Positions 8,725-16,900 of a stretch of DNA of 64,000 nt are shown here, one piece after another. Source of the DNA: SOIA01 sp964348015 (lineage in GTDB: Bacteria > Acidobacteriota > Aminicenantia > Aminicenantales > Aminicenantaceae); assembly GCA_964348015.1 (NCBI GenBank), contig CAYGBC010000045.1:26733-90732 (forward strand), written 5' to 3'. Below the pieces are notes generated by a model, which was not told the DNA's origin, made no database searches, and saw nothing but the letters and a program-made list of their open reading frames with translations. Each line of letters begins with the position of its first letter. The stretch's first letter is position 1. A program made the position numbers and the translations under genes.

Positions 8725-10210
8725 CCTCGGAAACGTGGACCGGGTTGATTTCCTGCTCTCCAGTCAAATCGGCGATCGTGCGGGCGACCTTGAGAGCCCG
8801 CGTGTACGCTCGAGCGCTGAATCCCAGACGGTTCACAGCCATCTCCAAAAGTTCCTTTCCTTCTGCATTCACCTGACAGAACTTCCTCACTTCTTTGGTC
8901 CCCATCTGAGCATTGCAGTAGATTTTTTTTCTTTTCAGTCTCTGAAGCTGCCTCTTTCTGGCCTTCACCACCCTTTTCCTGATCTCGTCAGAGCTCTCGC
9001 CCTGGTCTCTGGAAATCATATCCTTGAACTCGACACGGGGCACCTCGATCTGGATGTCGATGCGGTCCAGTAGAGGTCCAGAAATTTTGGAATAATAGCG
9101 GCTTTTCTGAGTGTCGGTGCAGTCATACTCTGAGGAGGCAAGACCACCAAAGGCGTCTTCACACGGATTCATGGCCGCCACGAGCATAAAGGAAGACGGA
9201 AAGGTGACGGACATCGAGGATCGAGAGATCGTCACTGTACCTTCTTCAACAGGTTGCCTGAGATCCTCCAGCACTCTCCTCTTGAACTCCGGCAGCTCGT
9301 CCAGAAACAAAACTCCATGATGAGCCAGGCTGACCTCACCAGGTTTCGGGATGAGCCCCCCGCCGATCAATCCCGCATCGGAAATAGTATGATGCGGGGC
9401 GCGAAACGGCCTTTCTCCGACAGCCCCTTTATTTTTCAAGAGCCCGGAAGCGCTGTAGATCCTTGTGACTTCGATGATTTCATCAAATGTCATCGGAGGC
9501 AGTATCGTCGGAAACCTCTTGGCGATCATGGTCTTCCCCGCGCCCGGCGGCCCGATCAAAAGCACGTTGTGGCCGCCGGCCGCCGCCACCTCGAACGCGC
9601 GCTTGACATGCTGCTGGCCGCGAATCTCCTGAAAATCCATTTCATAATCTGATCGCGGCAGAAGCTCCCGGAGTGAATAGCTGCAGGGAGAAATCTCATT
9701 CTTTCCTGTGAGCAGTCTCACAACCTGGACGATATTTTCCATCCCGTACACATCGATACCCGGAACTAAAGCCGCCTCTTTCTCGTTCTCCGCGGGAACG
9801 ATTATCGCTTTGAACCCGGCTTCTTTGGCAAGCACGGTCGAGGAGAGGATTCCTTTTCCCGGTTTGAGCCTTCCGTCCAGTGCGAGTTCTCCTAAAAAAA
9901 GATAATCGCGCAGGTTTTCATGAGGAAAAAGGTCAAGATGAGCAAGGAGTCCGAGCGAGATGGGAAGGTCAAAGGCCGACCCCTCTTTTCTGCGGTCTGC
10001 CGGAGCCAGGTTGATGATGATTTTCCGCGAAGGAAACTTGTAACCACAATTTTTCAAAGCCGCCCTGACTCTCTCCTTGCTCTCCCGCACCGATGCATCC
10101 GGAAGCCCGACAGTGACAAAGCCCGGAATTCCGAAGGAGATATCGACTTCCACATCCACAAGATACGCATCAATTCCCACCAAAGAGGCGCTGGCAATCT
10201 TGAACAGCAT
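8687..10210 (-). CDS. comM: YifB/ComM family Mg-chelatase-like AAA+ ATPase
   Basis: Hexameric AAA+ helicase of the ComM/YifB family, linked to branch migration during integration of transformed DNA. It has 507 aa. The N-terminal ChlI-type domain (FGIPGFVTVGLPDASVRESK, residues about 28-47) is followed by the Walker A GPPGAGKT near 219-226, FRAPHHTISDAGLIGGG near 273-289, Walker B GVLFLDELPEF near 304-314 and the C-terminal Mg_chelatase_C domain. The usual cysteine-rich NPCPCG segment is altered here: NPCEDAFGG retains one Cys, and a single Cys follows in YDCTDTQ, so a bound metal is doubtful. It is convergent with hutI. A promoter region probably lies in the repeat-rich gap upstream (after 10210). 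Confidence 0.93.
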   Translation of the reverse strand: MLFKIASASLVGIDAYLVDVEVDISFGIPGFVTVGLPDASVRESKERVRAALKNCGYKFPSRKIIINLAPADRRKEGSAFDLPISLGLLAHLDLFPHENLRDYLFLGELALDGRLKPGKGILSSTVLAKEAGFKAIIVPAENEKEAALVPGIDVYGMENIVQVVRLLTGKNEISPCSYSLRELLPRSDYEMDFQEIRGQQHVKRAFEVAAAGGHNVLLIGPPGAGKTMIAKRFPTILPPMTFDEIIEVTRIYSASGLLKNKGAVGERPFRAPHHTISDAGLIGGGLIPKPGEVSLAHHGVLFLDELPEFKRRVLEDLRQPVEEGTVTISRSSMSVTFPSSFMLVAAMNPCEDAFGGLASSEYDCTDTQKSRYYSKISGPLLDRIDIQIEVPRVEFKDMISRDQGESSDEIRKRVVKARKRQLQRLKRKKIYCNAQMGTKEVRKFCQVNAEGKELLEMAVNRLGFSARAYTRALKVARTIADLTGEQEINPVHVSEAIQYRMLDKYFL

Positions 10211-10289
10211 TTCCCGTCATCTCAAAAGACGACCGGGTGAGGGCGGTTTTATCAATGAATTGAGAAAAAGCATGAAATGCATTATATTT

Positions 10290-10505
10290 TTATGAGATTG
10301 CCACACTTCGTTCGCAATGACATAAGATGAGATTGCCGCGCTTCGCTCGTAATAACACATGATGAGACTGCCAAGTCTGTTCCGAGCAAGCGAAGAAATC
10401 CCGCAGCCTCTCGCAATGACAACGAAATGGGATCGACGCCGTTCGCTCGCCATGACACGTATATGAGACCGCCGCATCCTCTCGGCAATGAAAACGAGCC
10501 TCCCC
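10290..10505. repeat. Cluster of degenerate REP-like repeats
   Basis: Within the 395-base gap between comM and the LOG-like gene lie about five degenerate copies of a roughly 30-base unit that begins GAGATTGCC and ends CTCGCAATGACA (near 10299, 10327, 10361, 10430 and 10466). ATTGC and GCAAT at its ends can pair, with GC-rich sequence between them. Related copies occur at 11117, 19811 and 44620. The rest of the gap (10211-10289 and 10506-10605) shows no gene; 10506-10605 presumably holds the promoter of the downstream gene. Confidence 0.8.
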
Positions 10506-10605
10506 ACACAAGGTCAAATCTGTTCGTGAGAAGTCTTTCTGTTTGAAATGAGAATCTCTCTGTGCTAATAAAGTTATATTCTATGAAGGAGAAAGACGAT
10601 CTAAG

Positions 10606-11079
10606 ATGGAATGGAGAAAGAAGATCAGGATTGGAGTCATCGGAGGCTCCTCACCCGATAAAGAATCCCGCCAGATGGCATTCCGGGTCGGCCAGTTGAT
10701 CGCGGAAAAAGGAGCGATTCTTGTCTGCGGAGGACTCAGCGGAGTCATGGAGGCCGCCAGCCGGGGAGCGAAAGAAGCCGGCGGACTCACGATCGGCATC
10801 CTTCCCGGAAATTCACTGGACGACGCGAACACGTACATCGACATCCCGGTGGCCACGGGACTGGGATACGCCCGGAATTCTCTCGTTGCCATGAACTCGG
10901 ATGTCATCATCGCCGTAGATGGACAGTACGGGACTCTGAGCGAGATCGCCTACGGGTGCATATACGGAAAGAAGGTTGTCGGGATCGGAACGTGGGATGT
11001 TGAGGGTGTGAATCAGGTCAAATCCGCAGAAGAGGCGGTGGACGAAGCTTTGAAAGATTATTTTCCCCTGACTTCTTGA
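10606..11079 (+). CDS. TIGR00725-type LOG/lysine-decarboxylase-like family protein
   Basis: Single-domain Rossmann-like protein of 157 aa, the size of TIGR00725-type proteins. Residues 5-12 read RIGVIGGS, followed by CGGLSGVMEAASRGAKEAG (about 45-63), which corresponds to the nucleotide-phosphate-binding PGGxGTxxE region of LOG proteins only loosely; a second segment GQYGTLSEIAYG near 106-117 fits the catalytic GT-x-x-E motif. Family members include cytokinin-activating phosphoribohydrolases and molybdenum-cofactor-carrier-like proteins, but the substrate here cannot be told. A purine-rich site AAGGAG lies about 15 bases before the ATG. It appears monocistronic, flanked on both sides by REP-like repeats. 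Confidence 0.8.
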   Translation: MEWRKKIRIGVIGGSSPDKESRQMAFRVGQLIAEKGAILVCGGLSGVMEAASRGAKEAGGLTIGILPGNSLDDANTYIDIPVATGLGYARNSLVAMNSDVIIAVDGQYGTLSEIAYGCIYGKKVVGIGTWDVEGVNQVKSAEEAVDEALKDYFPLTS

Positions 11080-11116
11080 AGGATCGGATCTGTAAGAGAG
11101 AAGGAGTATCTTTTTT

Positions 11117-11230
11117 ATGAGATTGCCACGTTCCACTCGCAATGACACGGAGGAGAGATTGCCGCGTTTCACTCGCAAGGACACACAAGGGATTTTTTTA
11201 TGAAATTACCACTCGTGGCTTGGCATGACA
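11117..11230. repeat. REP-like repeat copies downstream of the LOG-like gene
   Basis: Two clear copies of the GAGATTGCC...CTCGCAATGACAC unit start near 11119 and 11155 and a decayed third near 11200 (GAAATTACC...GGCATGACAC). The first is preceded by TTTTTTATG, the same lead-in seen before copies at 19890 and 44665, so the unit is longer than the 30-base core. No gene is visible in 11080-11318. Confidence 0.75.
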
Positions 11231-11318
11231 CTTTTTCTATTCATCTGCTCTGGATTATTGGGGATGACAAAAAAATGAGGTTTCTTTAGGTTGTTTAGGA
11301 CTCGAGCGCCGCATTAAA

Positions 11319-12047
11319 ATGCAAAATTACAAAATAATTCTCAGTTATGACGGGACAGATTTCCACGGATGGCAGCGCCAGCCAGACAAGAAAACGATCC
11401 AGAGCACTCTTGAAAACTCTCTGGCTCAAATCACTCAGAAAAAAATTAGCGTCATTGGAGCGGGCCGCACAGATGCGGGCGTGCACGCCCTGGCACAGGC
11501 GGCCCATTTCAAGGCTAATCTCCGCATGGATGAGGACGCGCTCCTGCGGGCACTCAACTCTCTTCTTCCGCAGGACATCAGAATTTCTTCTCTCATCAAA
11601 ACTGATCCAGACTTTCATGCCAGAAAAATGGCCATGTCAAAGATCTACCAGTACAGAATACTCCATTCTCCAAAAGTCAGTCCTTTTGTCGTCCGGTACG
11701 TCCTTCACTGGCCTTCTGCATTGAATGTCCATCTCATGAGAAGAGCCGCTGCTTTGTTCAGACGGAAAGCCGATTTCACCGCATTCTCTTCCAACAGACT
11801 GCTCGATCCCATCAGGACAATCACTCGCTCTGAGATCAAAAAGACGGGGAATGAAATCATCTATACGGTGGAAGCCAACGGATTCCTGCGCTACATGGTC
11901 CGGACCATAGTCGGGACACTTCTCGAGGCCGGAAAAGGCAAGATATCACTGGAACAGATCGAGGAGCTTTTCCGGAAAAACAAAAGGTCTCTTGCCAGCC
12001 CCACAGCCCCGGCCAAAGGTCTATGCCTCATTCAAGTGAATTACTGA
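11319..12047 (+). CDS. truA: tRNA pseudouridine(38-40) synthase
   Basis: Converts uridines 38-40 in the anticodon arm of many tRNAs to pseudouridine. It has 242 aa, normal for TruA. YDGTDFHGWQRQP lies at residues 9-21, the catalytic aspartate is in GAGRTDAGVHA (about 47-57), and FLRYMVRTIVGTL near 191-203 is the characteristic C-terminal motif. No strong ribosome site precedes the ATG. The gene appears to be transcribed alone. Confidence 0.96.
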   Translation: MQNYKIILSYDGTDFHGWQRQPDKKTIQSTLENSLAQITQKKISVIGAGRTDAGVHALAQAAHFKANLRMDEDALLRALNSLLPQDIRISSLIKTDPDFHARKMAMSKIYQYRILHSPKVSPFVVRYVLHWPSALNVHLMRRAAALFRRKADFTAFSSNRLLDPIRTITRSEIKKTGNEIIYTVEANGFLRYMVRTIVGTLLEAGKGKISLEQIEELFRKNKRSLASPTAPAKGLCLIQVNY

Positions 12048-12130
12048 TATCGATGCGGGAAGTGGAGTTGTCCTGTCGTGGCGAGCGACAAGCGGCAATC
12101 GCTTTTCTCTTTGTTGACGTGAGTTACGAT

Positions 12131-12163
12131 TTGACACCCCCCCTTCAATCCTGAACTTATAAA
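12131..12163 (+). promoter_or_regulatory. Possible promoter ahead of a short hairpin transcript
   Basis: TTGACA at 12131-12136 and TATAAA at 12158-12163 resemble sigma-70 boxes, but the spacer of 21 bases is long. Transcription from here would read directly into the GC-rich hairpin at 12204-12233, leaving a transcript of only about 65 bases. Weak call. Confidence 0.3.
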
Positions 12164-12203
12164 ATAGAGTACGTCCTTAAGCTCACGCGTAAATCGAGGT
12201 GTA

Positions 12204-12233
12204 GAAAACCGCGGCCCGGGGGCCGCGATTTTC
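12204..12233. terminator. GC-rich bidirectional terminator-like hairpin
   Basis: Arms 12204-12217 and 12220-12233 pair over 14 positions with a single C/A mismatch (12209 against 12228): an outer GAAAA/TTTTC and a GC-rich inner CGCGGCCC/GGGCCGCG. The A and T tracts on the two sides allow it to terminate in both directions, serving truA on the plus strand and the secreted-protein gene (12302-13333) on the minus strand. Confidence 0.7.
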
Positions 12234-12301
12234 TGTTATCAGCGCTGTAAACCGTTAGAAAAAGCGGCTGGCGCGGAAGCTAAATGGCAGTGCCAAAACA
12301 G

Positions 12302-13333
12302 TCAATAGTTAATGGCGTTAGCATACGCAAAAGCACCAGCACCAGCACCTGCCCCGCAGGAAAGCGAACTGGAGTTGACGGTTACGATCTCCAAAAAGTC
12401 ATGGATACCGGGGAGATTCTCGTAACCTGCAGTGACATTAACGCTATAGGTCGCACTCGCAAGAGTTGCAGCATAGCTATCTGCAGCCGCAAAAGCAAAA
12501 GCATCGGACCATCCTGAAAAGTAGAAGTCTTTGTAATCGTAATCCCAATCATAGGAACCAAGGGCATACGCATATGCATACGCACTTGCGTACGCGTGGG
12601 CAGAAGCATGGGCAAAGGCGTCGGCTATAACATCCACATAGGACGATGCTTGAGTCGAAACGAAGCTGTGCGCATTCATCGTTAACCCAGCCTCAAACTC
12701 ACGGATGTTAGCGCCCTTCACAGATACCCCGGTGTCCTGTCCCGAAGCGCTACTCGAATAGCTCGTGGCGTATGCGGATGCGGATGCACCAGCGCCTGCC
12801 TCAGCGTCTGCATCATACCACGAGCCGCCGTAAGCACTCGAATAGGCATCGGCAAACCACGCATAGGCTTCTGCATAGACAGACCAGTACCATTCAGCAA
12901 ATTCTTCACCTTGGGCTTCTACCCAGGCGCTTGCGTCGGCGATACTTGTTGACAAGTGGATTGTCGCGTTGGCGAGAGTTGAGTCTAATTCAATCTGGTG
13001 GACCGCTCCATGTTTGCCGTGCCGCGTAATTGTCAACTGCGTATCGGCACTTACTTCGGCCACTACAAACGCCATGGCGTAAGCGGACGCTCCAGCATAC
13101 GCTTCCGCGCAGGTGTCTATCCACCAGGGACAGTAATACCAAGGATAGGTTATGTCGTGGTCATAATCGTAAGCATCAGCCAACGCAAAACAGCCTGCCA
13201 GGCCGTAGAATTGGGACGTAACAGTCTGCTGGGTGCTGCCAGGGTTCTCTTCCCCTGGACCTTCGGAAGCTCCTAGAACGAATGCGAGCACCGCTAGAGC
13301 CAAAATGGTGAAAAATGCAAATGACTTTTTCAA
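12302..13333 (-). CDS. Secreted Ala/Ser/Tyr/Asp-rich protein of unknown function
   Basis: I do not recognise this 343-aa protein. It starts with TTG behind a good site GGAGG six bases upstream. Residues 1-21 form a signal peptide (basic MKK, hydrophobic core LALAVLAFVLG). The mature part is dominated by short alternating motifs such as AYA, AHA, ADA and ASA, with many Tyr, Trp and Asp and few Lys; long runs alternate Ala with an aromatic or polar residue near residues 165-200 and 235-300. Two segments have Cys: FYGLAGC and WYYCPWWIDTC (residues about 43-75), and SCGAGAGAGAF near the C-terminus. Alternating small/large residues suggest beta-rich or fibrous packing, possibly a surface or matrix protein; that is inference. 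It has its own promoter and a leader near 190 bases. Confidence 0.75.
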   Translation of the reverse strand: MKKSFAFFTILALAVLAFVLGASEGPGEENPGSTQQTVTSQFYGLAGCFALADAYDYDHDITYPWYYCPWWIDTCAEAYAGASAYAMAFVVAEVSADTQLTITRHGKHGAVHQIELDSTLANATIHLSTSIADASAWVEAQGEEFAEWYWSVYAEAYAWFADAYSSAYGGSWYDADAEAGAGASASAYATSYSSSASGQDTGVSVKGANIREFEAGLTMNAHSFVSTQASSYVDVIADAFAHASAHAYASAYAYAYALGSYDWDYDYKDFYFSGWSDAFAFAAADSYAATLASATYSVNVTAGYENLPGIHDFLEIVTVNSSSLSCGAGAGAGAFAYANAINY

Positions 13334-13532
13334 TGTTTCCTCCTTTTGTAAAAAAAAATCTCCTTTTCCCCTAATAGCACCATTCCCGTTTTTTTTCTTA
13401 CCTCCGGGGCACCACCTCCTCTCTTATTTTCTGATTAGACTGCAGCCTTAATGATTGGGGAGAAAAGTTATGTTTAACTTTGTGAAGATAATATTCCTCT
13501 CCACCATTCCCAATAAGCTAGCTACGTGCAAA

Positions 13533-13561
13533 AAAATATACAATGAAGTTATTTATGTCAA
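13533..13561 (-). promoter_or_regulatory. Sigma-70-type promoter for the secreted Ala/Tyr-rich protein
   Basis: On the minus strand TTGACA (13561-13556) is followed after 17 bases by TATTTT (13538-13533); an overlapping TATATT has a 15-base spacer. The sequence around it is very AT-rich. It would give a 5' leader of about 190 bases before the TTG start at 13333. Confidence 0.55.
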
Positions 13562-13927
13562 GTGAAATTTTATTTTTATATTAATTTAGCTTTTGCCAAC
13601 TCAATTTTTCAATTGAGTATTTCATATCAAAGTCCAGCTTATTACATATTAACTCCAGCATTGAGAAGAGAAGAGTGGTTAGGAATCAACTTCCATTGAC
13701 AGGCTAAGGAAGGGCCATTCTAATCTTCAATATTGACAAATACAATACAAGTGAGAGCCTTTATAAGTCTAAGGATTGCTCACTTATTGATATATTTTTC
13801 CGACAAAGATCTGTTATGCTTTCTTCGCCTCTAAGCCCTGCCAATACAATCCGGACTGAAAACAGAGCCAAGTAGCCTCTGAAGATAGAGGGACTGTCTC
13901 GATAATACAGGACTGGTTTCAATAATA
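13562..13927. other. AT-rich intergenic region
   Basis: No gene seen between the promoter at 13561 and rimI. A perfect 8-base hairpin (ACTCAATT/AATTGAGT, arms 13599-13606 and 13611-13618, four-base loop) lies just upstream of the promoter on the minus strand and could be an operator or a terminator for rimI. No open frame in this stretch has coding character. Confidence 0.5.
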
Positions 13928-14359
13928 TCAATTTAAAAACTTGCCCATGACCAGAGCATCTTCCGGAGGATTGTGATAGTAATTCTCTCTGATTCCCAAA
14001 ACTTCAAAATCCAACTTGTAATACAGGGCTCGCGCTGCTGCGTTAGACGGTCTGACTTCCAGAGTTACAAGGCTGGCCCCCGTCTTTTTGATCTGTTCTA
14101 AAACCTTGTGCATGACGGTCTCAGCCACACCCATGCGTCTGAATTCGGGATGAACCGCAATATTATTGATCTGGGCTCGATCCTTAATGCACCAGAAGAT
14201 GACATAGCCGATGATTTTCTTTTGAAATTTATGAACCATGACAAAAGGAAAAGAGACAGGCTGGTTGTAGAGTTCTCCTCTGAATGTCATTTCGCGCCAG
14301 GGATTCGGATAGGAGAGGTTTTCGATTTCCACAACAGCCCGGAGGTCCTCTTCTTCCAT
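13928..14359 (-). CDS. rimI: Ribosomal-protein-alanine N-acetyltransferase RimI
   Basis: GNAT-fold acetyltransferase, 143 aa, the usual size of RimI, which acetylates the N-terminal Ala of ribosomal protein S18. ENLSYPNPW near residues 12-20 is typical of RimI; the acetyl-CoA-binding loop is EFRRMGVAETVMHKVL (about 72-87, R-x-x-G-x-A form), and EVRPSNAAARALYYKLDF (about 100-117) is the conserved C-terminal RimI/ArdD pattern. It follows tsaB by 40 bases, an adjacency common to many bacteria, and is the last gene of the long minus-strand block. Confidence 0.92.
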   Translation of the reverse strand: MEEEDLRAVVEIENLSYPNPWREMTFRGELYNQPVSFPFVMVHKFQKKIIGYVIFWCIKDRAQINNIAVHPEFRRMGVAETVMHKVLEQIKKTGASLVTLEVRPSNAAARALYYKLDFEVLGIRENYYHNPPEDALVMGKFLN

Positions 14360-14399
14360 CTTTCGTAAGGTGAAGAAATCCGGCAGAATCTTGACTTTT

Positions 14400-15080
14400 T
14401 TAATCGCTCTCCTCCGCCTGAGATTTTCGAAAATACAGGGGTTCGAGCTTTTCAGCGCTCACTCCCTTCTTCTTCCTCAGCATCTCGTAACCCAGAAGCC
14501 CTATCTCGCAAGCAATGAACGGAGACCGCTGAGACAATCTGGCTTTGTCCTTAAAATACTGGAAAATCTGTCTCCTGTAAACCTGCGCTCCGCTTCCGAT
14601 AAAAGAAATCACTCTGTGTGAGGGAAGGAGAGAGAAGAAACGGTCAGGAGTATAGGCTCCCTGGGGAACTATTTCGGAGAGTTTGTCCCCCTTCGATTCA
14701 AACAGAGCCGCGTAAACCTCTCCTTTTTTCGCATCCAAAAGAGGACAGAGAAGGTGCGCCTGAGTCCGCCGAAGTTTCTCAGCCAAGGCCTTCAAGGTCG
14801 AAACTCCTGCAACCGGCTTTCCGGACGCGCAGGAAAAAGATTTCACGGTGCTGAGCCCGATCCGGATTCCGGTGAACGAGCCGGGACCCACGGACACCGC
14901 AAAGCCCTCCATGTCTTGAATTTTTAACTGGTTTGTGTTGAGCAAAAAATCCACTGCGGGGAGCAGACGCTCAGAATACGTGGAGGATGAATCGATGTTG
15001 ACCTCAGCGATCAGCCGAGTTTTCTCCAGAAGGGCGACAGACCCAGTGAACGTCGTGGTGTCAACCGCAAGAATGATCAT
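14400..15080 (-). CDS. tsaB: tRNA threonylcarbamoyladenosine biosynthesis protein TsaB
   Basis: Inactive ASKHA paralogue that dimerises with TsaD and supports t6A37 formation in ANN-decoding tRNAs. It has 226 aa. The N-terminal LAVDTTTFTGSVALL and the family signature VSVGPGSFTGIRIGLSTVK (about 63-81) are both present, and YSERLLPAVDFLL near 40-52 is the conserved helix. It begins 8 bases after the upstream leuD-like stop, so it is probably cotranscribed with the metabolic genes although functionally unrelated. Confidence 0.94.
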   Translation of the reverse strand: MIILAVDTTTFTGSVALLEKTRLIAEVNIDSSSTYSERLLPAVDFLLNTNQLKIQDMEGFAVSVGPGSFTGIRIGLSTVKSFSCASGKPVAGVSTLKALAEKLRRTQAHLLCPLLDAKKGEVYAALFESKGDKLSEIVPQGAYTPDRFFSLLPSHRVISFIGSGAQVYRRQIFQYFKDKARLSQRSPFIACEIGLLGYEMLRKKKGVSAEKLEPLYFRKSQAEESD

Positions 15081-15088
15081 CCTTCAAT

Positions 15089-15631
15089 TCATCCCGCTGA
15101 CTTTTTCCCGTAGATGAACAGGCCGCCCGCCTTATACACATCATACTGCACCGTGCTCATCGGCTCAACCGAAAACCGGGTCTTCTTAGTGATATTCCTA
15201 CTTTTACCTGATTTCAAATCGATCCGGATCTTGTTTCCTGTCTCGAGTAGTTGTTGAGCCACCAGCTTATCGAGTTCCGGACATTTCAGCACAGGAAATC
15301 CAGAATTGACAGCATTCCTGAAATAAATGGCGCCGAAAGAAGGCGCCAGGATCAATCCCACCTTCAACGAAATGAAGCAATCCACTGCCTGCTGCCTGGA
15401 GGAACCCGCTCCGAAATTTCGACCGGCCACGAGGATGTCTCCGGGGCGAACTTTCTGTGGGAAATCCTCCCAACCGTTCAGATTCCCCAGAGCGTACTGT
15501 CCCATTTGAGAAATATCAGTGATATGAAGGAAAGCATTATGGTAGATCTGGTCGGTATCGATGTCCTCGATCAATCTCCCTTTTTGGTCCAGAAGGACCC
15601 ATATTTTTCCTGAAAATACTGACTTCGTCAT
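15089..15631 (-). CDS. Aconitase/3-isopropylmalate dehydratase-type small subunit (second pair)
   Basis: Swivelling-domain subunit of an IPMI-type hydro-lyase, 180 aa from the ATG at 15631, which lies one base after the TGA of the large-subunit gene. GRNFGAGSSRQQAV (about 87-100) and FGAIYFRNAVNSGFPVL (about 115-131) are the family motifs. The substrate loop after DTDQI reads YHNAFLHI and is unlike the YLVYT-type loop of ordinary isopropylmalate isomerase and unlike the first pair's FPGKYTYS, so this pair probably has a different substrate. Candidates are citrate/isocitrate, homoaconitate or a dimethylmalate-type acid. Named by family only. Confidence 0.85.
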   Translation of the reverse strand: MTKSVFSGKIWVLLDQKGRLIEDIDTDQIYHNAFLHITDISQMGQYALGNLNGWEDFPQKVRPGDILVAGRNFGAGSSRQQAVDCFISLKVGLILAPSFGAIYFRNAVNSGFPVLKCPELDKLVAQQLLETGNKIRIDLKSGKSRNITKKTRFSVEPMSTVQYDVYKAGGLFIYGKKSAG

Positions 15632-15632
15632 C

Positions 15633-16883
15633 TCACGAGTCCTCGGGGCTGACAATCTGTCCGGCAAGACATGAGGCCGCCACCACGGCGGGGCTGGCGA
15701 GGTATGTCTGTCCTTTTCCCTGTTTTCCTGCGAAATTCCTGTTTCCGGTGCTGACCTGGACTTCCCCTTCTCCCGTCAGGCCCACGTGTCCATCCGCACA
15801 ACCGCTGCATCCCGGGCTGCCGATAACTGCCCCGCTTCGGAAAAGATCTTCAAGAATCCCTTGTTCAAGAATTTCTTCATAAACTCGCTTTGTCGCCGGG
15901 ACGACTTTGAGAGTCACACCCTCACTGAGCTTTTTGCCTTTGAGTATCTCCGCAGCCTGCGCGAGGTCATCGGTCCGGCCGTTCGTGCAAGATCCGATAA
16001 AACCGGTGTCGATCTTGACTCCTTTGAGCTCTGAAATATCCCTGACATTATCCGGCGAATCGGGCGCCGCCACCTGAGGAGGAATTCCTTTGATATCTAT
16101 TTCCAATTCTTCTGAGTAGGCAGAATCTTCATCGGCTTGATGAGGAAAAAACTCCACACCAGAAAGCTCACGCACTTCTTCTCTGAGAGAATCACTGGCC
16201 TCGGGAACGAATCCGATAATCCCGGCCATCTCGGTCACCATGCTGCAGAGAGTGATCCGCCCTGAGAGTGAAAGGTCTTTAACCGCCTCTCCGTAAAACT
16301 CCACAGCCTTCAAGGCGGCTTTGTGTGTTCCCAGCTTTTTCAGGATGAAGAGTGTCAGGTCTTTGGCTGTTGCGGGAGAATCGAGGCTGCCTTTCACCAC
16401 AACCTTGAGCGATTCAGGAACCTCGAACCATGTTTGGCCCGTTTTAAAGGCATATGTGATGTCCACATCTCCCATTCCCTGGCCAAAACATCCTACGGCT
16501 CCGAGGATATTCAAGTGACTGTCTGTTCCGACCACAGTCGCATCCGGCTGCGCCAGGCCTTCTTCGATCATCACATGGGAACCGATCCCGCGGTCCACGT
16601 CATAAACCTTGATTCCCCTCTTTTTTGCGAACTCGCGGCAGACCTGCTGGTTGTCGGCGTATTTCAACGAGCAGGCCGGCACACAGAGGTCAAAAGTGAA
16701 AAAAGTCTTTTGATTGTCGGCCAGCGGAGCACTCCCGTACTCCCGCTCGTAGTTCATGACCACGTTCGGGCCCCCAAAATCCCGGGCCGACCGAACATCC
16801 AGGTTCATCCAGACGATCTTTCCGGGTTGGGCATCCTCTTTTGTGTGGTCCTGGATGATCTTTTCGATGACTGTCCGACCCAT
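15633..16883 (-). CDS. Aconitase/3-isopropylmalate dehydratase-type large subunit (second pair)
   Basis: Catalytic [4Fe-4S] subunit of an IPMI-type hydro-lyase, 416 aa, close to the archaeal/anaerobe-type length. GTDSHLNILGAVGCFGQGMG (about 121-140) covers the active-site His region; the three cluster-binding cysteines appear to be those of SCTNGRTDDL (about 297-306) and GCSGCADGHVG (about 357-367). It is most like HacA/DmdA-type large subunits. It sits directly before its small subunit and 17 bases after the isocitrate-dehydrogenase-like gene. The sequence does not decide between aconitase, homoaconitase and isopropylmalate isomerase. Confidence 0.88.
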   Translation of the reverse strand: MGRTVIEKIIQDHTKEDAQPGKIVWMNLDVRSARDFGGPNVVMNYEREYGSAPLADNQKTFFTFDLCVPACSLKYADNQQVCREFAKKRGIKVYDVDRGIGSHVMIEEGLAQPDATVVGTDSHLNILGAVGCFGQGMGDVDITYAFKTGQTWFEVPESLKVVVKGSLDSPATAKDLTLFILKKLGTHKAALKAVEFYGEAVKDLSLSGRITLCSMVTEMAGIIGFVPEASDSLREEVRELSGVEFFPHQADEDSAYSEELEIDIKGIPPQVAAPDSPDNVRDISELKGVKIDTGFIGSCTNGRTDDLAQAAEILKGKKLSEGVTLKVVPATKRVYEEILEQGILEDLFRSGAVIGSPGCSGCADGHVGLTGEGEVQVSTGNRNFAGKQGKGQTYLASPAVVAASCLAGQIVSPEDS

Positions 16884-16900
16884 AATTTATTTATCCCCTC

